Shown here: in pieces, positions 6,628 to 15,297 of the stretch
How the letters are laid out: the number at the start of each line of letters is the position of its first letter
Position numbering within the stretch: position 1 is the stretch's first letter
Source of the DNA: a virus
Length of the DNA: 61,734 bases
Direction: 5' to 3' (one strand)
Virus record (IMG/VR): IMGVR_UViG_3300022074_000037
Location: 1 to 61,734 of that record
Program-made: the position numbers and the translations under genes
The notes under the pieces: model-generated
Told to the model about the DNA's origin: nothing
What the model saw: the letters and a program-made list of their open reading frames with translations, nothing else
Databases searched by the model: none

Positions 6628-8545
6628 CGCACAAGTAACTTGTTCAACAGACGGTACTACTAATCCATTAGCAGGCAATGGCACCTGTCTAGACCCCAAC
6701 GATAATACTGTTCAACAAATTATAGACCAAGGTGATTTTGGCACAGGTAGTCATAGCACTGGAAGTTCTCATAATCAGATGTATCAGATGACGGACAGAA
6801 GAACTGGTGCAGTTTTGTCTACTGATTACATTATGCACTTCTCGTATACTGACGATACATGGATAACCAATCTGGCTATCAATCAAGCGTTAGTTGGTGC
6901 TGGGTTTGATATTGCTGGTTACATAACAGAATGGGAATGGAAAAATGAAACCACGAATACAATAAATGGTGCTTGTACAGCAACAAAAGTAAACGGTGAT
7001 TGTTTAGATGATTTAGTAATCACTGTCGATGCATTTGCTTCTGGTACTAACATTTATTCTGAAGAGTGGGATTACAGTCAAACAAAATCAAATGGATATA
7101 CGGTTGAGGAAGTATTAAGTTTTGCTCCATTAGCATTAGTGCCAGGCGTAACTATTGACCAAATTGAAGTAACTATCCGAGGCAAAGACAATGGTTATTG
7201 GCAAGGTATGCACGGCCCAAAGGTGAAGAACTTTACTGGTAGTGTAGTTCTTATGCCAGATACCTGTACACTCAATGGAGCGCTATCTGATGCCTCCTGT
7301 CCTGGCTATGCAAATGCGTTGTTTCAACAACAATGCACTTCCAATCCATTATTTGACCCATCTTGTTCAGGCTATGCGGCTGCATACTTGACACAACAGT
7401 GTTCTGCAAATCCTTTGTATGACCCTGCCTGTCCTGGCTATGCAAACGCATATTACAATCAACAATGTCAACTCAATCCACTATATGATAGTGGATGTAC
7501 AGGATACAAGACCGCATATTACAATCAACAATGTCAACTTGACCCACTATATGATAGTGGGTGTACAGGGTATAAGACTGCATACTTCAATCAACAATGT
7601 TCGCTAGACCCCCTCTATGACCCATCATGCCCCGGCTATGCGTCAGCAAACCTTGCAAAACAATGTGACTATGACCCACTATATTCGGTGGAGTGTACTG
7701 GATACCAACAAGCATATCTAGAACAACAATGTGAATTAGATTCATTATATGACGTACAATGTCCAGACTATCAAACCGCAATAGAACTTACAAAGATTGT
7801 TGACAATGGTAGGACAGATGACCCTACAATTATAAACAATGAAATAGATGTTACTACAACAACTGAAATTGAAGGTTTACCAAATGTATTGACGTTACCA
7901 GATGTACAGACAGTTGTGGTTGAAGAGATTGATGACGGTGAAGGTTTTCAAGAAGTCGAAGATAATATCAGAGGTGACCAACTTGCAATGGAAGATGACA
8001 TCGAAAAAGAAATTGAAGAACTAGAAGGTCAAACTGGTAATACTGCAATGGATGATGACATTGAGAAAGAACTTGCAGAAGTAGAGAATGAAGCAAGCTC
8101 TGGTGATGGTAACACAAACCAAGAGGACGATATTGAGAAAGAACTTGCAGAGTTAAAAGAAAATACATCTGAAGATGAAGACTTTCAAGACCCAACTAAA
8201 AAGACTGTTGTAGATAAATCATCAGAACAAAAGATTGGAAAGAAGAAAGTAGTAGAGAAGAAGTCAACTAAGAACGACAAGATAAGAATGTTGTTGGCCC
8301 AGAAGGCGATTGAGTTGACAAAGAAGATTGAACAAGAAACGAATTTGGAAAACCAAATGTTAGTACAACGTCAACTCCTTGCACTGATTTCGTATGTGCC
8401 TGGATTTGACTATGCAGAAAAGAAGAACAAGGATAATGATTTCTATCCAGACAAACCAACTGTAGACCATGCGTTTGCAAGATGGTTTTTGAATGACCCC
8501 AATTTCGACACGATGGAAAACTTACAATATCCAAACTTAAACTAG
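6557..8545 (+). CDS. Large exported Cys-repeat protein
   Basis: A 662-residue protein with a signal peptide (residues 1-25, ending SYSNAQ), an N-terminal domain of about 210 residues (beta-rich, Trp/Asn/Thr-rich), eight tandem 22-residue repeats (consensus C-x-x-[DN]-P-L-Y-D-x-x-C-x-G-Y-x-x-A-Y-x-x-Q-Q, residues 237-412), an acidic region with three copies of DDIEKE[LI], and a helical C-terminal domain. Each repeat has two Cys, suggesting one disulphide per unit in the periplasm or outside the cell. An adhesion or virion role is possible but unproven. The start lies within the previous gene. Confidence 0.8.
   Translation: MFKKETLLSALLLVVLLCFSSYSNAQVTCSTDGTTNPLAGNGTCLDPNDNTVQQIIDQGDFGTGSHSTGSSHNQMYQMTDRRTGAVLSTDYIMHFSYTDDTWITNLAINQALVGAGFDIAGYITEWEWKNETTNTINGACTATKVNGDCLDDLVITVDAFASGTNIYSEEWDYSQTKSNGYTVEEVLSFAPLALVPGVTIDQIEVTIRGKDNGYWQGMHGPKVKNFTGSVVLMPDTCTLNGALSDASCPGYANALFQQQCTSNPLFDPSCSGYAAAYLTQQCSANPLYDPACPGYANAYYNQQCQLNPLYDSGCTGYKTAYYNQQCQLDPLYDSGCTGYKTAYFNQQCSLDPLYDPSCPGYASANLAKQCDYDPLYSVECTGYQQAYLEQQCELDSLYDVQCPDYQTAIELTKIVDNGRTDDPTIINNEIDVTTTTEIEGLPNVLTLPDVQTVVVEEIDDGEGFQEVEDNIRGDQLAMEDDIEKEIEELEGQTGNTAMDDDIEKELAEVENEASSGDGNTNQEDDIEKELAELKENTSEDEDFQDPTKKTVVDKSSEQKIGKKKVVEKKSTKNDKIRMLLAQKAIELTKKIEQETNLENQMLVQRQLLALISYVPGFDYAEKKNKDNDFYPDKPTVDHAFARWFLNDPNFDTMENLQYPNLN
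7265..7792 (+). repeat. Eight tandem 66-bp coding repeats
   Basis: Eight in-frame units of exactly 66 bases, each starting with the TGT/TGC Cys codon. Units 4 and 5 (from about 7463 and 7529) are nearly identical at DNA level, indicating recent duplication; outer units are more diverged. All keep the two Cys, the PLYD-like core and the GY motif. Confidence 0.9.
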
Positions 8546-8554
8546 GAGAGAAAA

Positions 8555-9085
8555 ATGGCTGAAGTAGAATATGGCGGAGTGAAACTTACAGGAAGTAAAT
8601 TGTTTATGATTATCCCACTGGTATCCATGTTAGGTGGTGGTCTGTGGGCAGGCTTTGAATTTTACAAAGACTACATGGACATGAAGGAACAAATACAGAG
8701 TTATGTCGCACCAGACTTATCTGAATTTGATAAAAAACTTGCAGTGTTAAGAGAAGAAATGATTGCACTTGATGAGGGTGTTGCAACTTCTGTTGATGTT
8801 ATGAGAGAAACCAAACATGACTTGAGAGAGGATTTGGTTCGTATGGAACGTATTCTTGACAAGGTTGAGAATGACATTGATGTGGTTGAAGACGAAGCAA
8901 CTTTATTAATGGACAGGACTAAGAAAGAAACCAGAGAATTAATTCTTGATGCGAACAACCGTTTCAATGATAAGATTGATGGTATGGAAGGTTATGTCAA
9001 AAGAGAACTGCAACAACTTGAAGACGAAATGAATAGTAAGTTGACTAAGGCCCTAGACAACCCACTGGCGAATCGTAAAAACTAG
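8555..9085 (+). CDS. Membrane-anchored coiled-coil protein
   Basis: A 176-residue protein with one transmembrane segment (residues about 16-36, LFMIIPLVSMLGGGLWAG) followed by about 120 residues of charged coiled coil (REDLVRMERILDKVENDIDV). RBS is AGGAG. Paired with the similar but oppositely oriented membrane coiled-coil protein at 9117. No enzyme motif. Confidence 0.75.
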   Translation: MAEVEYGGVKLTGSKLFMIIPLVSMLGGGLWAGFEFYKDYMDMKEQIQSYVAPDLSEFDKKLAVLREEMIALDEGVATSVDVMRETKHDLREDLVRMERILDKVENDIDVVEDEATLLMDRTKKETRELILDANNRFNDKIDGMEGYVKRELQQLEDEMNSKLTKALDNPLANRKN

Positions 9086-9089
9086 TTCC

Positions 9090-9097
9090 CATAAATA
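9090..9097 (+). promoter_or_regulatory. Late-type promoter CATAAATA
   Basis: CATAAATA 20 bases before the ATG at 9117. It is the loop of a small hairpin CCCAT/ATGGG (9088-9108). Confidence 0.55.
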
Positions 9098-9116
9098 TCT
9101 TCATGGGAGATATGAG

Positions 9117-9560
9117 ATGTCCGTAGAAACAGAAATTGCGCTCTTGAAAAGAGAAGTAGATGACATGAAACAGATTCATGTTCGTCTTGATACTGCTATT
9201 GAAAAGATTGCAGATGTTTCTACGTCATTGCATACTATCATGGCGGTGCATGAAGAGAAGTTAATTAGACAGGAAGAAGCATTGGACGAACAAGAGAAAA
9301 AACTTACAGAAAATATCATGGAGTTGCATTCTCGCATTACGTCCAACGCAAAGGAAACTAACAAGGCTATGGGTGATATGGAACGCCGTCTGGTTGAACA
9401 GATGAACGCTCATAGTAAGATTGAAGAGGAACACTTTCGTAAGATGCGTGAAGAATTGTCGCAGAGGGTGGGTGTTCTGGAAAAGTGGAGATGGCTCATC
9501 ATTGGTGGGTCAATCGTTATAGGGTTTATTCTTCAAAAGGTCTTGACATTCCCCATGTAA
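9117..9560 (+). CDS. Coiled-coil protein with C-terminal membrane anchor
   Basis: A 147-residue protein: about 110 residues of coiled coil (LKREVDDMKQIHVRLDTAIE) and a C-terminal transmembrane segment (WLIIGGSIVIGFILQKVL). Reverse topology to the 8555 product, so the two could face each other or interact. Preceded by a late-type promoter and GGGAG. Confidence 0.75.
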   Translation: MSVETEIALLKREVDDMKQIHVRLDTAIEKIADVSTSLHTIMAVHEEKLIRQEEALDEQEKKLTENIMELHSRITSNAKETNKAMGDMERRLVEQMNAHSKIEEEHFRKMREELSQRVGVLEKWRWLIIGGSIVIGFILQKVLTFPM

Positions 9561-9571
9561 ATGTATATACT
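9543..9571 (+). promoter_or_regulatory. Sigma70-type promoter for the primase gene
   Basis: TTGACA (9543-9548), 17-base spacer, TATACT (9566-9571). The predicted start site is about 9577-9579, at the primase ATG. Confidence 0.75.
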
Positions 9572-9578
9572 CACTTTT

Positions 9579-10589
9579 ATGAGTATGTACATAGACCTCA
9601 AATATCTTAATCTAATATCGCACAGACTCCAAAGGTTCAAGAAGAAGAGTGATTATCTCTGGAACTTTAGGTGTCCGTTCTGTGGCGATTCCAAGAAAAG
9701 TCAGTCGAAAGCGAGGGGGTTCGTCTTTCGCAAAAAGAATGACCTATTCTACAAATGTCACAACTGTAGTATGGGAACAAATTTATCAAATGTGATAAAA
9801 CACATCGACTCAAAGATACATGATGACTATATATTAGAACGGTACAGAGAGGGCACCACTGCAACAGGAAGGGGTGGCCATGTCGAGAATCCAAAATTCG
9901 ATATACCGAAACCTGTCTTTACCAAGAAGGGTATCTTCAATAATGTCAAATCTTTTAGGGAAATTGGAAAAGAACATCCTGCCTATCGGTTCATCGAAGA
10001 CCGAAAAATTCCCAATGACAACGATATCTATTTGGTCAATCAGTTTTATTCTTGGACTAATCAATTAGTTCCAAATAAGTTTCCAACCTTGGATGGTGAC
10101 CACCCAAGGATGGTGATTCCGTTTCGTGATTCCAATGGTGACATATTTGCATATCAAGGGAGAGCGTTTGGAAAAGAAAAACCAAAGTACATTACCATCA
10201 TTCTTGATGAGAGTGTACCAAAGATATATGGTCTTGACAGGGTTGATACTTCTAGGGATATTTTTGTCGTGGAAGGCCCTATTGATAGTCTTTTTATATC
10301 AAACTGTATTGCGGTGGCTCAGAGTGATTTGCGTGTACCTCAATATAAAGACAAAGCAGTTCTTGTTCCAGACAACGAACCAAGGAACAGGGAAATCATT
10401 AAACAACTAGGAAAGGCGATTGATGAAGGTTATAGAGTAGTAGTGTGGCCTGATTATGTGCGACAAAAGGATATTAACGATATGATACTATCTGGAATGG
10501 ACGCTCTTGAAATCAAAGAACTTATACATACTAGCACCTACCAAGGTTTAACCGCCAAAGTCGAATTTCAAAAATGGAAAAAAATATAG
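9579..10589 (+). CDS. 61: DNA primase (T4 gp61-like)
   Basis: A 336-residue primase that makes RNA primers for lagging-strand synthesis with the replicative helicase. An N-terminal zinc ribbon (CPFC at 32-35 and CHNC at 60-63) precedes a TOPRIM-type catalytic region: IFVVEGPIDSLF, VLVPDNEPRN and KDINDMIL carry the acidic residues. An earlier ATG at 9561 lies inside the promoter's -10 region, so ATG 9579 (or 9585) is preferred; neither has a Shine-Dalgarno, so the mRNA may be leaderless. The next gene, nrdA, follows in the same direction. Confidence 0.85.
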   Translation: MSMYIDLKYLNLISHRLQRFKKKSDYLWNFRCPFCGDSKKSQSKARGFVFRKKNDLFYKCHNCSMGTNLSNVIKHIDSKIHDDYILERYREGTTATGRGGHVENPKFDIPKPVFTKKGIFNNVKSFREIGKEHPAYRFIEDRKIPNDNDIYLVNQFYSWTNQLVPNKFPTLDGDHPRMVIPFRDSNGDIFAYQGRAFGKEKPKYITIILDESVPKIYGLDRVDTSRDIFVVEGPIDSLFISNCIAVAQSDLRVPQYKDKAVLVPDNEPRNREIIKQLGKAIDEGYRVVVWPDYVRQKDINDMILSGMDALEIKELIHTSTYQGLTAKVEFQKWKKI

Positions 10590-10599
10590 GAGAATTAGA

Positions 10600-12423
10600 A
10601 TGCAAACAGCAGAGGTTGTGGAGTTTCCGATGGTGAGAAACTCGCAGTATTTGGGTATCAACATAGATTTTAAACGTGACGATACCTTATCAGAACAAGC
10701 ATCAAAGTTATTAAAAGATTACTATTGTATTGATGGTGAGTATAGTCCACAACAAGCGTTTGCAAGAGCCTCAGTTGCATATTCATATGGGGATATGGAA
10801 CTTGCACAAAGAATTTACGATTACGTTTCAAAGGGGTGGTTCATGTTTGCATCACCTGTATTATCAAATGCACCTTTGCCTGGCCAAAAGGTAAAGGCGT
10901 TACCTATCTCTTGTTTTCTAACTTATGTTCCAGACTCGTTAGAAGGTCTTATTGACCATACGGCGGAACTGAGATGGCTTTCTGTGAAGGGTGGTGGTGT
11001 CGGTGGTCACTGGTCTGATGTACGAGCAGTATCCGACAAAGCCCCAGGCCCAATGCCATTTCTGCACACAGTTGATGCAGATATGACAGCATACAGACAG
11101 GGTAAGACAAGGAAAGGTTCTTATGCTGCGTACATGGATGTTACACATCCAGACATCATTGAATTCTTGAATATGAGAGTTCCTACAGGTGATGTTAATC
11201 GTAAGAACCTTAACTTGCACCATGCAATTAACATTACTGATTCGTTCATGAGAGCAATTGAACGAGATGAGATGTGGGATTTACTTGACCCCAATGATGG
11301 GTCAGTTCGTGATTCCATGAAGGCAAGAAAGTTATGGGAACAAATTCTAGAAGTAAGATATCGTACAGGTGAACCATATTTGAATTTCATTGACACTGCT
11401 AATCGTGCGTTACCTCAAACTCAAAAGGACAAAGGATTAAAGATTCATGGTTCAAACTTATGTAACGAAATTCATCTTCCAACTTCAGATGATAGGACTG
11501 CTGTATGTTGTCTTTCTTCAGTCAATGTTGAGTTGTTTGAAGATTGGAAAAAGACAACAATGATTCGTGACCTTGTTCGATTCTTGGACAACGTGTTACA
11601 ATTCTTTATTGACAACGCACCAGACGAAATCAGTCGTGCAAGATATTCTGCACAACAAGAAAGGTCACTTGGACTAGGTGCAATGGGTTGGCATTCTTTC
11701 CTACACAGAAAGAGAATTCCTTTTGATGGTAGTCAAGCAGATGTATGGAACGCAGTTATATTCCAATACATTCAAAAAGAAGCAATCGAAGAAAGTTTAT
11801 CCCTTGGTTCATCTAGAGGAGAGGCACCAGACATGGAAGGCACTGGTAGACGTAATGCACATCTACTTGCAATCGCCCCGAATGCAAACAGTTCTATCAT
11901 CTGTGGTACTTCACCATCAATTGAACCATTGAAGGCAAATGCGTATACACACAGAACCAGAGCAGGTTCGCACCTTGTAAAAAATAAGTATCTTGCAGAA
12001 GAACTTGAGAAGGTTGAGAAGAATACCGACAAAGTATGGCAAGACATTATTACCAAGGGTGGTTCTGTACAACACCTTAAATTCTTGAAAGACGATGTGA
12101 AAGAAGTTTTCAAGACCGCAATCGAACTTGACCAGAATGTACTGGTAAAACAAGGTGGTGACAGACAAAGATTCTTGTGTCAAGGTCAGTCATTGAATCT
12201 ATTCTTTCCTGCCGGTGCAGAGAAAAAGTATCTACACAAGGTACACTACAATGCATGGAAAGAAGGTTGTAAAGGTCTTTATTATTTGAGAACTGAGACA
12301 GGTCAACGTGCAGAGAACGTATCTGAAAAGGTCGAAAGAAACGCATTGAAAGATTATGAATCACAGGCCGTATGCGACATCACTGCACAATCGCAAGATG
12401 AGTGTGTAGCGTGTCAGGGCTAG
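10600..12423 (+). CDS. nrdA: Class I ribonucleoside-diphosphate reductase, alpha subunit
   Basis: A 607-residue catalytic subunit that reduces NDPs to dNDPs. Visible motifs: first active-site Cys105 (PISCF), the SNLCNEI loop (Asn286, Cys288, Glu290), the partner Cys in AVCCLSSVN (303/304), the radical-transfer Tyr pair in GLYYLRTETG near 565, and the redox tail CVACQG at the C-terminus (Cys602, Cys605). It is shorter than bacterial NrdA and lacks the N-terminal ATP-cone, as is usual in phages, so it may escape dATP inhibition. RBS is AGGAG. Confidence 0.95.
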   Translation: MQTAEVVEFPMVRNSQYLGINIDFKRDDTLSEQASKLLKDYYCIDGEYSPQQAFARASVAYSYGDMELAQRIYDYVSKGWFMFASPVLSNAPLPGQKVKALPISCFLTYVPDSLEGLIDHTAELRWLSVKGGGVGGHWSDVRAVSDKAPGPMPFLHTVDADMTAYRQGKTRKGSYAAYMDVTHPDIIEFLNMRVPTGDVNRKNLNLHHAINITDSFMRAIERDEMWDLLDPNDGSVRDSMKARKLWEQILEVRYRTGEPYLNFIDTANRALPQTQKDKGLKIHGSNLCNEIHLPTSDDRTAVCCLSSVNVELFEDWKKTTMIRDLVRFLDNVLQFFIDNAPDEISRARYSAQQERSLGLGAMGWHSFLHRKRIPFDGSQADVWNAVIFQYIQKEAIEESLSLGSSRGEAPDMEGTGRRNAHLLAIAPNANSSIICGTSPSIEPLKANAYTHRTRAGSHLVKNKYLAEELEKVEKNTDKVWQDIITKGGSVQHLKFLKDDVKEVFKTAIELDQNVLVKQGGDRQRFLCQGQSLNLFFPAGAEKKYLHKVHYNAWKEGCKGLYYLRTETGQRAENVSEKVERNALKDYESQAVCDITAQSQDECVACQG

Positions 12424-12701
12424 TTCAGTTAACTGATAGTGCAAAAGAATATCTAAGACAAGTCGGTAAACCAAATGTCTACTTGTCAGTCAAGGGTGGT
12501 GGTTGTTCTGGATTCCAATATGTTTGGAATACCACAGATGAACCAGCCACTGTTGAGAACTTAGTTATTGACCCTGTTGCAGAGATGTTTGTAATGGGTT
12601 GCACAGTAGATTATGTTACAGAATTGGGTGGGTCTTACTTAAAAGTATCTAACCCTAATGCCACTGCATCATGTGGATGCGGTGAGAGTTTTGCAGTGTA
12701 G
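12411..12701 (+). CDS. A-type iron-sulfur carrier (IscA/ErpA/HesB family)
   Basis: About 96 residues, QLTDSAKEYL ... GGGCSGFQY ... ASCGCGESF. The three conserved Cys (one in GGGCSGF, two in the C-terminal CGC) are the cluster ligands of A-type carriers that pass Fe-S clusters or iron to apoproteins. It overlaps the nrdA end and lies between nrdA and nrdB, suggesting a role in supplying iron to the reductase during infection (inference). The start is GTG 12411 or GTG 12402. Confidence 0.9.
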   Translation: MSGLVQLTDSAKEYLRQVGKPNVYLSVKGGGCSGFQYVWNTTDEPATVENLVIDPVAEMFVMGCTVDYVTELGGSYLKVSNPNATASCGCGESFAV

Positions 12702-12711
12702 GAGACAATTC

Positions 12712-12942
12712 ATGCAAGAGACATCTTTCGGAATACCACTGACTACACCAGTACAGGTTAATGCCGACCTTACTGGAAAACAAAAGCGTTACATTCTAGT
12801 ACGAATGGAACAACTAAAAGAAGATATGGAGAAGGCACATGATGAACACGATAAAAAGTGGTACAACAGGTGCATCCAAGAATTAGATTGGGTTTTACAA
12901 ATGCGTGAAAAACCTAATCACAACTGTTACATGGAGAAGTAA
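12712..12942 (+). CDS. Small hypothetical protein in the nrd operon
   Basis: A 76-residue protein after a good AGGAG. The N-terminus is polar, then a helical region (GKQKRYILVRMEQLKEDMEK) and WYNRCIQELDWVLQ. ATG 12712 is chosen over upstream ATG 12658, which lies within the Fe-S carrier gene. No family is recognised; position between the Fe-S carrier and nrdB suggests nucleotide metabolism. Confidence 0.75.
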   Translation: MQETSFGIPLTTPVQVNADLTGKQKRYILVRMEQLKEDMEKAHDEHDKKWYNRCIQELDWVLQMREKPNHNCYMEK

Positions 12943-12945
12943 GAA

Positions 12946-14196
12946 ATGGAAATAAAAGTAGTAACTAAAACAGACTGTCCTTTTTGCGAAATGGCCAAGA
13001 AATGGTTAGACGAAAATGGATTTGAATACCATGCAGAAGTCATGGACAATGAGGAAGAACGTCTTGCGTTCTATCAGTCAATCAACGGTATCAGTGAAAT
13101 CGTTGGGAAACCAAACGATGTTCGCAGAGTAAATTCAGTACCACAAATCTTTGTGGATGGTGACCGTATCGGTGGATACGATGACTTGATGAAATATGCT
13201 GAAACTCTCTTTAAGAAAAGAGGTGGTGGAAGTCTGTTGAAGTTTAGTGAAACTTACAAACCATTCTACTATCCTTGGGCAGTTGAAATCACAACAAGAC
13301 ATGAGAAGGTACACTGGATTGAAGACGAACTTGATTTGTCAGAAGATGTATCTGATTGGAAGTCTGGTAAGGTTAGTGTTGCAGAAAAAGATTACATCAC
13401 CAACATTCTAAGACTATTCACACAGGCCGATGTTGCAGTTGGACAAAACTATTATGACCAGTTGATTCCAAAATTCAAGAACAATGAAGTCAGAAATATG
13501 TTGGGTTCATTTGCGAACAGGGAAGCAATCCATCAACGTGCATATGCATTGTTGAACGAGACACTTGGTCTTCCACCAGAAGAATATCATGCGTTTCTTG
13601 AGTATTCAGAAATGGCAGACAAGATTGACTTCATGATGGATTCAAACACATCGACACACAGAGGTCTTGCACTTGCAATGGCCAAGTCAGTAATGAACGA
13701 GGGTATCGCTCTGTTTGCATCATTCGTGATGTTGTTGAACTTCCAGCGTTTCGGTAAGATGAAAGGTATGGGTAAGGTTGTTGAATGGTCAATCAGAGAT
13801 GAATCAATTCACGTTGAGGGTATCGCAAAACTGTTCAGACAATTCTGTACAGAATATCCAAAGGTTGTGGACGATGAATTCAAGTCTGAAATCTATGAGA
13901 TGGCAAGACAGTCAGTGAAATTGGAAGACAAGTTCGTTCAGTTGACCTATAAGATGGGCGCTCCAGAAGGTCTTGAGGCCTCTGATGTGAAGACCTATAT
14001 AAGATATATCACCGACAGAAGATTGCTTCAGTTGGGATTGAAACCGAATTTCAAGGTGAAAGAGAATCCTCTACCGTGGTTGGAATGGGTACTTAACGGT
14101 GCAGACCATACTAACTTCTTTGAGAATAGAGTGACCGAATATGAGGTTGCTGGTTTGACTGGCACTTGGGATGATGCGTATGAGGACGCTGCATAA
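12946..14196 (+). CDS. nrdB: Glutaredoxin-ribonucleotide reductase beta subunit fusion
   Basis: A 416-residue fusion. Residues 1-85 are a glutaredoxin with the CPFC active site (Cys11, Cys14) and the TVP-like loop SVPQIFV; residues from about 105 are a class I RNR beta subunit. Metal and radical motifs are present: an Asp in QADVAVGQ, E-x-x-H-x-x-x-Y (REAIHQRAY, so the radical Tyr position is retained), MNEGIALF and RDESIHVEG. Fusion tethers the electron donor to the reductase that needs it to re-reduce NrdA. Encoded four bases after the preceding gene. Confidence 0.93.
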   Translation: MEIKVVTKTDCPFCEMAKKWLDENGFEYHAEVMDNEEERLAFYQSINGISEIVGKPNDVRRVNSVPQIFVDGDRIGGYDDLMKYAETLFKKRGGGSLLKFSETYKPFYYPWAVEITTRHEKVHWIEDELDLSEDVSDWKSGKVSVAEKDYITNILRLFTQADVAVGQNYYDQLIPKFKNNEVRNMLGSFANREAIHQRAYALLNETLGLPPEEYHAFLEYSEMADKIDFMMDSNTSTHRGLALAMAKSVMNEGIALFASFVMLLNFQRFGKMKGMGKVVEWSIRDESIHVEGIAKLFRQFCTEYPKVVDDEFKSEIYEMARQSVKLEDKFVQLTYKMGAPEGLEASDVKTYIRYITDRRLLQLGLKPNFKVKENPLPWLEWVLNGADHTNFFENRVTEYEVAGLTGTWDDAYEDAA

Positions 14197-14198
14197 AT

Positions 14199-14360
14199 AT
14201 GAGTAGAAAGATTATCTCCTGTGAGGAATGTGACGCAGAATTCACAGTGCGACATACAATGTCAAGTAGACATTATCAAGTACAGTACTGTGTTTTCTGT
14301 GGTGCAGAAATCCCAGAAGATAATGAAGATGACTTATACGATGAAGAAGAAGAATATTGA
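14199..14360 (+). CDS. Small zinc-ribbon protein
   Basis: A 53-residue protein with two CxxC pairs (SCEEC at 8-11 and YCVFC at 34-37) that should bind one zinc, then an acidic tail (EDNEDDLYDEEEE). CATAAATA (14192-14199) overlaps its start codon, so it probably is not served by that late promoter. The stop overlaps the TTG start of the next gene. Role unknown; possibly nucleic-acid or protein binding. Confidence 0.7.
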   Translation: MSRKIISCEECDAEFTVRHTMSSRHYQVQYCVFCGAEIPEDNEDDLYDEEEEY

Positions 14361-14701
14361 AAACTCAAAGTGCGAAAGCTAAAGGCCGAAGATTACAACA
14401 GTGGGTTCGTGACCAACTTATAGAAAAACTTGAAGTGCATCCAGAAGATGTTGAATCAAGGTCAATGGGTGCAGGCGGTGAAGACTTGATTATGGCAAGG
14501 GCTGCGAGAGAAAAGTTCCCTTATTCTGTTGAGTGTAAAAACCAAGAAAAAGTAAACGTGTGGGAATCATATTCTCAGGCAGTCGAAAATTGCAAAGACT
14601 ATGAACCAGTGGTGGTTATTAAACGTAACAACCATAAACCACTTGTGGTAGTTGATGCTGAATATTTTGTAGGACTGCATAAAGGTGATATACCAACATA
14701 G
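14357..14701 (+). CDS. Putative PD-(D/E)XK-type nuclease
   Basis: A 114-residue basic protein (MKTQSAKAKGRRLQQWVRDQ). The core SRSMGAGGEDLIMARAAR ... YSVECKNQ matches the small Holliday-resolvase/restriction-like nuclease pattern: Asp in GEDL, then Glu-Cys-Lys. Such enzymes cut recombination intermediates or branched DNA. Starts at TTG in a TTGA overlap with the previous stop; the first in-frame ATG is too late to include the basic N-terminus. Confidence 0.75.
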   Translation: MKTQSAKAKGRRLQQWVRDQLIEKLEVHPEDVESRSMGAGGEDLIMARAAREKFPYSVECKNQEKVNVWESYSQAVENCKDYEPVVVIKRNNHKPLVVVDAEYFVGLHKGDIPT

Positions 14702-14906
14702 ACATTTTATTCTAGACATGAACGGCCGTAAAGCAAAACTTTACAAAAGTGGTCGCTTGCAATTTATGGGTGACCATTATGTTGCAATCACTATGTTATT
14801 ACGATTCTCAGACAATCATCCAGACGTTAGAGAAAAGTTTCGACAACAAATTGAGATGCGTGAGAAACCCCAATTCACTTCCCCAGAATATACTGCAAAA
14901 AAATAA
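14685..14906 (+). CDS. Small hypothetical protein
   Basis: 73 residues from GTG 14685, or 62 from ATG 14718 (MNGRKAKLYKSGRLQFMGDH). Neither start has a convincing Shine-Dalgarno. Mixed alpha/beta composition and no family. It overlaps the nuclease gene by 17 bases if GTG is used. Confidence 0.55.
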   Translation: MIYQHRHFILDMNGRKAKLYKSGRLQFMGDHYVAITMLLRFSDNHPDVREKFRQQIEMREKPQFTSPEYTAKK

Positions 14907-14972
14907 TCAGACCTATGCAAAAATAGCACTACAGATTTTCCGTAGCCGCAACAGTTATGGCAGTGTTACTGT

Positions 14973-14980
14973 TATAAATA
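14973..14980 (+). promoter_or_regulatory. Late-type promoter TATAAATA
   Basis: An exact TATAAATA in the 119-base gap before the ORF at 15026. It could drive the short ORF up to the terminator at 15094, and by read-through the pseudoazurin cassette. Confidence 0.6.
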
Positions 14981-15025
14981 ATTGCGTAATAAACCATTAC
15001 AACTTAACCTAAAAGGACTTGCCGA

Positions 15026-15088
15026 ATGTGGCCTTACACCGAAGAAGAAGCGGACTATCTTAGTTTGCGAAAAATTACAAAAAAATAA
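15026..15088 (+). CDS. 20-residue peptide ORF
   Basis: A short ORF (MWPYTEEEADYLSLRKITKK) with an AAAAGG Shine-Dalgarno, between a late-type promoter and an intrinsic terminator. Its isolation as the only ORF in that transcript argues for translation. It could be a real micro-protein or a leader peptide. Confidence 0.5.
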   Translation: MWPYTEEEADYLSLRKITKK

Positions 15089-15093
15089 TACAG

Positions 15094-15115
15094 GGGTGCA
15101 TTGCACCCTTTTTTT
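15094..15115 (+). terminator. Intrinsic terminator
   Basis: Stem GGGTGC/GCACCC with loop ATT, followed by seven T. Confidence 0.9.
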
Positions 15116-15132
15116 ATGCGTGGAGTAATAAT

Positions 15133-15297
15133 ATGTTAAAAATATTGACTAATTTGTTTCAACAGAGACAAGACGATAGGGGAATTGTTAATTATGTTCG
15201 CACTGAATGGAATAGTGAAACTAGACATCTATCAAATGAAGCCTGCATAGACTTCTATAACAACTACTTGACATCTAAAGGGAGAATTAAACGATGA
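15133..15297 (+). CDS. Small hypothetical protein
   Basis: 54 residues after TGGAG. Gln/Arg/Asn-rich (LFQQRQDDRGIVNYVRTEW) with no membrane segment. ATGA overlap with the next gene places it first in the pseudoazurin operon. Confidence 0.7.
   Translation: MLKILTNLFQQRQDDRGIVNYVRTEWNSETRHLSNEACIDFYNNYLTSKGRIKR

Noticed and set aside
7265-7792. The 66-bp repeat array considered as CRISPR-like or non-coding satellite
   Set aside because: Repeats are contiguous without spacers, in frame, and encode a regular 22-residue protein unit.
9561-9578. Upstream ATG of the primase frame
   Set aside because: It overlaps the promoter spacer and -10 (TATACT 9566-9571), so transcripts from that promoter would lack it; no Shine-Dalgarno at suitable distance.
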